34,601 nucleotides of DNA from Deinococcota bacterium (lineage in GTDB: Bacteria > Deinococcota > Deinococci > Deinococcales > Trueperaceae), in assembly GCA_963170125.1 (NCBI GenBank), contig CAUJFI010000098.1:1-34601 (forward strand), written 5' to 3'. The position numbers were made by a program, and so were the translations under genes. Numbering within the stretch: position 1 is the stretch's first letter; every line of letters begins with the position of its first letter. Positions 31,014-34,601 of the stretch are shown piece after piece. Under the pieces are notes generated by a model that was not told where the DNA came from, did no database searches, and saw only the letters and a list, made by a program, of their open reading frames with translations.

Positions 31014-32565
31014 TCGCGACCAAGCCGCCACCATGCAGGAACTCCAGCAGGCCGTCGGCCAACGCTTGGGCCAGCTTGCCCTGGTAGCTCGAGGAGGCGA
31101 GGTCACGCCCCTCCTCCGGGTTGCTGACGAAGCCGAGTTCCACGAGGATGGCCGGGATGCGGGCGGTGCGGATCACGTAGAAGAGGTTGGCCCTCACGCC
31201 GCGGTCGCGCGCGCCCGTCGTGTCAATCAGGTTGCGTTGCACCGTCTCGGCCAGGGTGAGCGAGTAGTTGAGCTGGGCCTCGCGCAGGATGTCGGCCGCG
31301 AGGTCTCGGGCGCTGGCGCGCGCCTCCTCCGTGAGCGCCTGGCCCTCGGTGCCGCCGCCGTTCTCCTCGATCGCCCTGTCGATGAGGGACGGGTTGAGCG
31401 GCTCGCCGAACACCCAGGTCTCGATCCCGGCGGCCGAGGCGTTGGCAGCGGAGTTCGCGTGGATCGAGACGAACAGGTTGCGCTCCGGAGCTGCGAACAG
31501 CGAGCGCTGCTGCAGCGTCAGGAACGTGTCGTCGCCCCTCGTGAGGATGACCTCGACCCCCTCCGCCTCCAGCAGCCGCTTGAGTTGCAGGGCGACCGAG
31601 AGGACGATGTTCTTCTCCACGGCGTAACCGGTCGCGCCCGGGTCGTGGCCCCCATGGCCGGCGTCGATCACGACGACCTGCCGCTGCTCGGGCACGGTCT
31701 GCAACGCTTGCACGGGGGTCTCCGCCGGCGCCGCTGCCGCCTGTAGCGCCGCCACGGCCGCGCCGACCACGCTCGGGGCGAAGTCGACGTACAGGGTGCG
31801 GCCGGTGGCCTTCGGCACCAGGCCGACGCGGAAGCCGCTGCCGGACGCCTCGAGGTCGAACTTGGTGTGCACGCCGATCGTGACGCGACCGGCCTCGTTC
31901 GTGACGCTGAGCGCGCTCAGGTTGGCGTCGTCCACGGTCACCTCGTACGCTTCGGAGCGCGCTCCCGGGAGGACGATGACGAGGGCCTTGCCGCCGGCGG
32001 CCACCTGGTAGTCGGCGTTCTCCGGGATGTCGATGGCCACGCGCGAGACGCCGTCGGTCATGCCGGTCCGCGCCCGCGCGAGCGCGTAGCCGAGGCGCTC
32101 GGACGTGTCGATCGTGATTATGTGGCGTTCAGGGTTCCACGAGCTCTCGCCCTCGAAGGCCGTGACGAGTGGCGTGACGGCAACGTACGCGACCCCATCG
32201 ACGAGGATGGCCATGGGGCTCGCCAAAGTGGTCTGACCGCCAAGGGCGGGCGAGAGCGTGACGGTGTTCGGCGTCTTGGCGAGGCCGGCCACGATATCGG
32301 CGGTCGCGTTGAAGCGCACCGTCCTGAACCCGTCGGAGAACACGAGGACCTTCTCGTCGGCGACGTAGTCGACCGTGAGCTCCATGGCTTCGGCGAGGGG
32401 CTGCGCCCGCGCGAAGGCGTTGGAGCTATCGCCCTGCTTGATGAAGTAATAGGGGCCGGCGGCGTCGACGACGGTACCGTTTACCGCCAGGTAGTTGTGC
32501 CGTTCTTGAGCGGCGGCCGTGACCCAGGTCAACAGCAGGGTGAGAGTGAGGAGCAGCCGCTTCAC
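31006..32565 (-). CDS. N-acetylmuramoyl-L-alanine amidase (AmiC type)
   Basis: A 519-residue secreted, Zn-dependent peptidoglycan amidase that cleaves the bond between N-acetylmuramic acid and L-alanine. It has a signal peptide (MKRLLLTLTLLLTWVTAAAQ, cleavage near residue 19), then a copper-amine-oxidase-like N-terminal region (about 25-140: EAMELTVDYVADEKVLVFSDG, VDGVAYVAVTPLVTAF). An AMIN-like beta domain follows (about 145-265), and Amidase_3 runs from about 295. Zn ligands and catalytic Glu are visible: His304 (DAGHGG), Glu317 (VEKN), His369 (SIHANS) and Glu476 (VELGF). GTG 32565 gives a proper signal peptide; the frame upstream to 33126 is a shadow. It acts in cell separation or wall remodelling. 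Confidence 0.93.
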   Translation of the reverse strand: MKRLLLTLTLLLTWVTAAAQERHNYLAVNGTVVDAAGPYYFIKQGDSSNAFARAQPLAEAMELTVDYVADEKVLVFSDGFRTVRFNATADIVAGLAKTPNTVTLSPALGGQTTLASPMAILVDGVAYVAVTPLVTAFEGESSWNPERHIITIDTSERLGYALARARTGMTDGVSRVAIDIPENADYQVAAGGKALVIVLPGARSEAYEVTVDDANLSALSVTNEAGRVTIGVHTKFDLEASGSGFRVGLVPKATGRTLYVDFAPSVVGAAVAALQAAAAPAETPVQALQTVPEQRQVVVIDAGHGGHDPGATGYAVEKNIVLSVALQLKRLLEAEGVEVILTRGDDTFLTLQQRSLFAAPERNLFVSIHANSAANASAAGIETWVFGEPLNPSLIDRAIEENGGGTEGQALTEEARASARDLAADILREAQLNYSLTLAETVQRNLIDTTGARDRGVRANLFYVIRTARIPAILVELGFVSNPEEGRDLASSSYQGKLAQALADGLLEFLHGGGLVARR

Positions 32566-32575
32566 GTCGCCCGGG

Positions 32576-32581
32576 AGTCTA
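32576..32581 (-). promoter_or_regulatory. Candidate -10 box for the amidase gene
   Basis: TAGACT on the minus strand, 10 nt before GTG 32565, with no Shine-Dalgarno sequence. The remaining 233 bp to the next gene holds a 12-bp palindrome, GCCGGATCCGGC (32766-32777), and nothing else recognised. Confidence 0.42.
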
Positions 32582-32798
32582 TCACGCGGCCCCGGGGTCG
32601 AAACATGAGGAAATTCGCCCTGCAGCGGGTTTCCCGGCTTCACGATCGGCCTTCCGCGCCGAGGTGGTCGGACCATTGCGTGGTGAGCAGCCGCCGTCGG
32701 CGGGGTGGCCAGTTGGCGGTCGCCCCAGAGTCCGTGGCGGCGCGCGTGGGGTCGGCGGTGGCGCGGCCGGATCCGGCGGTCGCGCCCGCGTCCGGCGG

Positions 32799-33140
32799 CT
32801 AGCGCTCGCTCGTCCGGTCGGCGGCGGCGTGCCCCGACTGCGTCGCCGAGGTCTCCTCGAGCTGGCGCAGGCGCGCTTGGGTGGCATCCTCCGTCGTGAG
32901 CCGCGCTGCGCCGCTCTCCAGGTGGTGGTAGAGCGACTCCACGTCCGCCCTGAGGCGCGTGATCAGCTCGCCGGACTCCTGGAAGTGCTGCGCCACCTCG
33001 CCCTGGAAGCGGTCGAGGACCCCCTGGAGGCGCCGCAGCCGCTGCTCGCTCGGCTGCCTGCCCCGCAAGTAGGCCGAGAGCCCCCATCCGGCTCCGGTGC
33101 CGGCGAGGAACGCGATCACGGCCCATAACCAGACGCTCAT
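32799..33140 (-). CDS. YhcB/ZapG (DUF1043)-like membrane protein
   Basis: A 113-residue protein with one N-terminal TM segment (about 3-25, VWLWAVIAFLAGTGAGWGLSAYL) followed by a cytoplasmic coiled coil. The LQGVLDRFQGEVAQHFQESGELITRLRADVESLYHHLESGAARL pattern resembles DUF1043. YhcB/ZapG of Gammaproteobacteria is a single-TM coiled-coil protein linked to cell shape, division and envelope synthesis, which suits the adjacent amidase. Start ATG 33140 is preceded by TATGCT 7 nt upstream. The family assignment is by pattern only, so a generic coiled-coil protein is possible. Confidence 0.75.
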   Translation of the reverse strand: MSVWLWAVIAFLAGTGAGWGLSAYLRGRQPSEQRLRRLQGVLDRFQGEVAQHFQESGELITRLRADVESLYHHLESGAARLTTEDATQARLRQLEETSATQSGHAAADRTSER

Positions 33141-33147
33141 GCCGCCG

Positions 33148-33153
33148 AGCATA
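33148..33153 (-). promoter_or_regulatory. Candidate -10 box for the YhcB-like gene
   Basis: TATGCT on the minus strand, 7 nt before ATG 33140. It is part of a 51-bp divergent promoter region shared with the HExxH gene. Confidence 0.48.
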
Positions 33154-33176
33154 GCAAGGCCGCGGTCGGCTTCCCC

Positions 33177-33182
33177 TAGACT
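33177..33182 (+). promoter_or_regulatory. Candidate -10 box for the HExxH gene
   Basis: TAGACT, 9 nt before ATG 33192, with no Shine-Dalgarno. The same hexamer precedes the ligase-PGT fusion and the amidase genes. Confidence 0.45.
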
Positions 33183-33191
33183 GCGATCAGC

Positions 33192-34127
33192 ATGGCAAAC
33201 CCCAGACGCACCAGGCAGGACGGGCGACCGAGCGGCGTGGCCGACGGGCGACCGTCCGGCTCTACGCCGGCCGCGCCGGCCAGCGCGGCCGCGCCGGCCA
33301 ACCCGGCCGCGCCGGCCAACCCGGCCGCCGCGTTGGCCGGCGTGTACCTCCGGCCCCTGCGAGACGACGTGCTGCCGGCGCGCCATTCGGCGGGGGCGCG
33401 GAGGCGGGCCGGGCAGATCCAAGCGTTCCTGCGCCCGCTCCACGAGGCGGCCCGCACCGCCTTACGGGTGGAGGCGGACGTGACCCTGCTCGTCGTGGAC
33501 TTGCGCGACTGGCACAAGCTCGCGCGCTACCCGTACGGCCTGCCCTTCGCGCGCACCGCCGTCGGCGGTAGGCAGGCGAACGTGATCGTGGCGGCCGATC
33601 ATCAGCCGCGCCTGCTGCAGCGGTTCGACGGCGCCATGCTCGCGGCTGCGCGCGCGGGTGTGAGCGCGCCGGCGCAGATCGGCGAGTTCGTCGACCTGAT
33701 GGTGGGGCACGAGTGGGGTCATGCTGTCGCCAACCTGAGCGGATTGCGCACGCGCCTCAAGTGGCTCGACGAGCTGAACGCCACCTACCTCTTCGTGCAG
33801 GCGTTGCGGGCCACCGGCCAACGCGACGCCTTGCTGCGCCTGACCGAGTGGTCGCTCTGGCAGGTGGCCGGCACGAGCGCCGAGGCTGGCGACCTGGCGG
33901 CCTTCGAGTACCCGCGCACCAGGGCCGGCTGGGACCGGCTGCTCTGGTACCAGGGCGTGTTCGCGGAGCGGGCGCTCGACCTCTCCGAGCGTCGCGGCTG
34001 GGGCTACCTGACCGAGCTGCGCTCCGCCCTCCCGCCGGCCGATAGGGGGGAGCTGGCGCGCAAACTCGTCGAGCTCGAGCCCAGCTTCAAGCCCTGGTTC
34101 GCCGTCTTCGGCCGCAGGGTCGGGTAG
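33192..34127 (+). CDS. Putative HExxH zinc metalloprotein
   Basis: A 311-residue protein of no family that I recognise. Residues 1-50 are low complexity, with Gly-Arg-Pro-Ser repeats and then Ala-Pro-Ala-Asn-Pro repeats. The rest is folded, and GHEWGH gives His173-Glu174-x-x-His177, the zinc site of gluzincin-type peptidases. Glu194 in LDELNATY is a possible third ligand, 17 residues on. There is no signal peptide or TM, so it should be cytoplasmic or non-classically exported. A protease role is plausible but unproved. It is divergent from the YhcB-like gene. Confidence 0.72.
   Translation: MANPRRTRQDGRPSGVADGRPSGSTPAAPASAAAPANPAAPANPAAALAGVYLRPLRDDVLPARHSAGARRRAGQIQAFLRPLHEAARTALRVEADVTLLVVDLRDWHKLARYPYGLPFARTAVGGRQANVIVAADHQPRLLQRFDGAMLAAARAGVSAPAQIGEFVDLMVGHEWGHAVANLSGLRTRLKWLDELNATYLFVQALRATGQRDALLRLTEWSLWQVAGTSAEAGDLAAFEYPRTRAGWDRLLWYQGVFAERALDLSERRGWGYLTELRSALPPADRGELARKLVELEPSFKPWFAVFGRRVG
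33270..33323 (+). repeat. 18-bp in-frame tandem repeat, three copies
   Basis: Three 18-bp units (33270-33287, 33288-33305, 33306-33323) of GCCGCGCCGGCCAACCCG, the first with two changes, encode A-A-P-A-N-P hexapeptides in the N-terminal tail of the HExxH protein. The copy number could vary by slippage. Confidence 0.8.
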
Positions 34128-34145
34128 CGGGTCGGCTGCGGCTGA

Positions 34146-34176
34146 GGCGCTCGCGGCCGCGGCACCTTCGAGCGCC
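34146..34176. terminator. Bidirectional hairpin between convergent genes
   Basis: GGCGCTCG (34146-34153) and CGAGCGCC (34169-34176) form a perfect 8-bp stem with a 15-nt loop in the 75-bp space between two convergent genes. No T-tract. Confidence 0.5.
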
Positions 34177-34202
34177 GCCCGCCCCTGGTCAGCGAAGGCC
34201 GG

Positions 34203-34601
34203 CTACGTCAGCAGCGCCAGGTCGTGCCCGAGCTGCTCGAGCACCCTGGCGAGCTCGCGGCGCGCTTCCGGCGCGCAGTCCTCGAGGTAGGTCTCGGCCC
34301 GCTCGAACGCGGCCCGTGCCCGCTCGGCGACCCCGAGGCTCAGGGCCGCCTGCGTCAGCGCCAAGGCGCCTTCCGTTTGGAGCTCCGGCGGGATGGGGAG
34401 GCCAAGCAGGCGCTCGAAGAGCTCGAAAGCGCGCTCGGCGTCGTCCTGCGCCGTGGCGAGGTCGGCGGCGGCGAGGTAGTGGGCGTAAGCGGCGTCGGGC
34501 GCCCCACCCAAGGAGAAGTGCTCGGCGGTCATGGCAGAGAAGCTCAAGGGCGCGTAGCGCTCGAGCCAGGTCGCGATGCGCAGGTGGAGCACCGGCCGCT
34601 C
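34203..34601 (-). CDS. C-terminal fragment of a helical-repeat (TPR-like) protein
   Basis: The frame is open to the window edge, so the N-terminus is missing; about 132 residues are visible. They are almost wholly helical: AAYAHYLAAADLATAQDDAERAFELFERLLGL, then LTQAALSLGVAERARAAFERAETYLED. This is the A/G/Y spacing of tetratricopeptide repeats. The opening segment (HLRIATWLERYAP...MTAEHFSLGGAPDAA) recalls the C-terminal repeats of large ATPase-TPR regulators (AAA/BTAD or LuxR-type). The full function cannot be judged. Confidence 0.62.
   Translation of the reverse strand, partial: ERPVLHLRIATWLERYAPLSFSAMTAEHFSLGGAPDAAYAHYLAAADLATAQDDAERAFELFERLLGLPIPPELQTEGALALTQAALSLGVAERARAAFERAETYLEDCAPEARRELARVLEQLGHDLALLT

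Noticed and set aside
31867..32802. 311-codon plus frame that would fill the 32566-32798 gap
   Set aside because: Most of it is antisense to the amidase, and the part in the gap is Arg-rich low complexity with no family match.
1..34601. tRNA, rRNA or riboswitch genes
   Set aside because: No recognisable cloverleaf, rRNA or riboswitch conserved core was found by reading the intergenic regions, all of which are under 300 bp.

Overview
The window is uniformly high-GC DNA with dense, mostly overlapping genes, many GTG and TTG starts, and repeated TANNNT -10-like hexamers placed 5-10 nt before start codons. That last trait, which implies leaderless mRNAs, together with the gene families present, fits a high-GC member of the Deinococcota (for example the Truepera lineage). 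This is an inference from style; no rRNA or other taxonomic marker lies in the window.

Layout. (1) 1-492: the end of a class I methyltransferase. (2) 583-4506 (minus): a three-gene ferric-iron-type ABC importer (binding protein, fused double permease, ATPase). (3) 4680-6453 (plus): a lower-GC toxin-antitoxin island with an intact vapB45/vapC45-like pair, then a collapsed MntA/HepT-like nucleotidyltransferase-HEPN pair. (4) 6501-8069: an aldehyde dehydrogenase, convergent with uppS (8121-8951, minus), which supplies the lipid carrier for envelope glycans.

(5) 9034-21635 is an envelope/exopolysaccharide locus. On the minus strand is an unusual 1029-residue protein joining an O-antigen ligase/polymerase-like half, with an inserted beta-rich domain, to a WbaP-type phosphoglycosyl transferase. 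Divergent from it, across 77 bp, runs a ten-gene operon with stop/start overlaps at every junction: GT4, ExoQ/Wzy-like polymerase, GT4, two small anchored extracytoplasmic proteins of unknown function, a third O-antigen-ligase-like protein, a WecG/TagA glycosyltransferase, a TupA-like ATP-grasp protein, a Wzx flippase and a second TupA-like ATP-grasp protein. GC falls sharply inside wzx and stays low to the operon end.

(6) 21673-24084: cysQ-like phosphatase (minus), a relBE-like toxin-antitoxin pair behind a perfect 16-bp palindrome, and a TipA-like MerR regulator with a MerR-type promoter and a probable internal start for a short TipAS-like product. (7) 24275-29179 (minus): a wzz-like chain-length protein followed by rmlD, rmlC, rmlB and rmlA, giving dTDP-L-rhamnose for the polysaccharide. 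(8) 29344-32565 (minus): an uncharacterised protein and a NUDIX hydrolase (coupled), then an AmiC-type amidase. (9) 32799-34601: a YhcB/ZapG-like protein, a divergent HExxH protein, and the end of a helical-repeat protein.

A working model is that UppS makes the carrier, the fused protein and glycosyltransferases build a rhamnose-containing repeat on it, Wzx flips it, and up to three Wzy/WaaL-like proteins plus the Wzz-like protein polymerise or attach it. No gap without a gene exceeds 300 bases. No tRNA, rRNA, CRISPR array, transposase or integrase was found.
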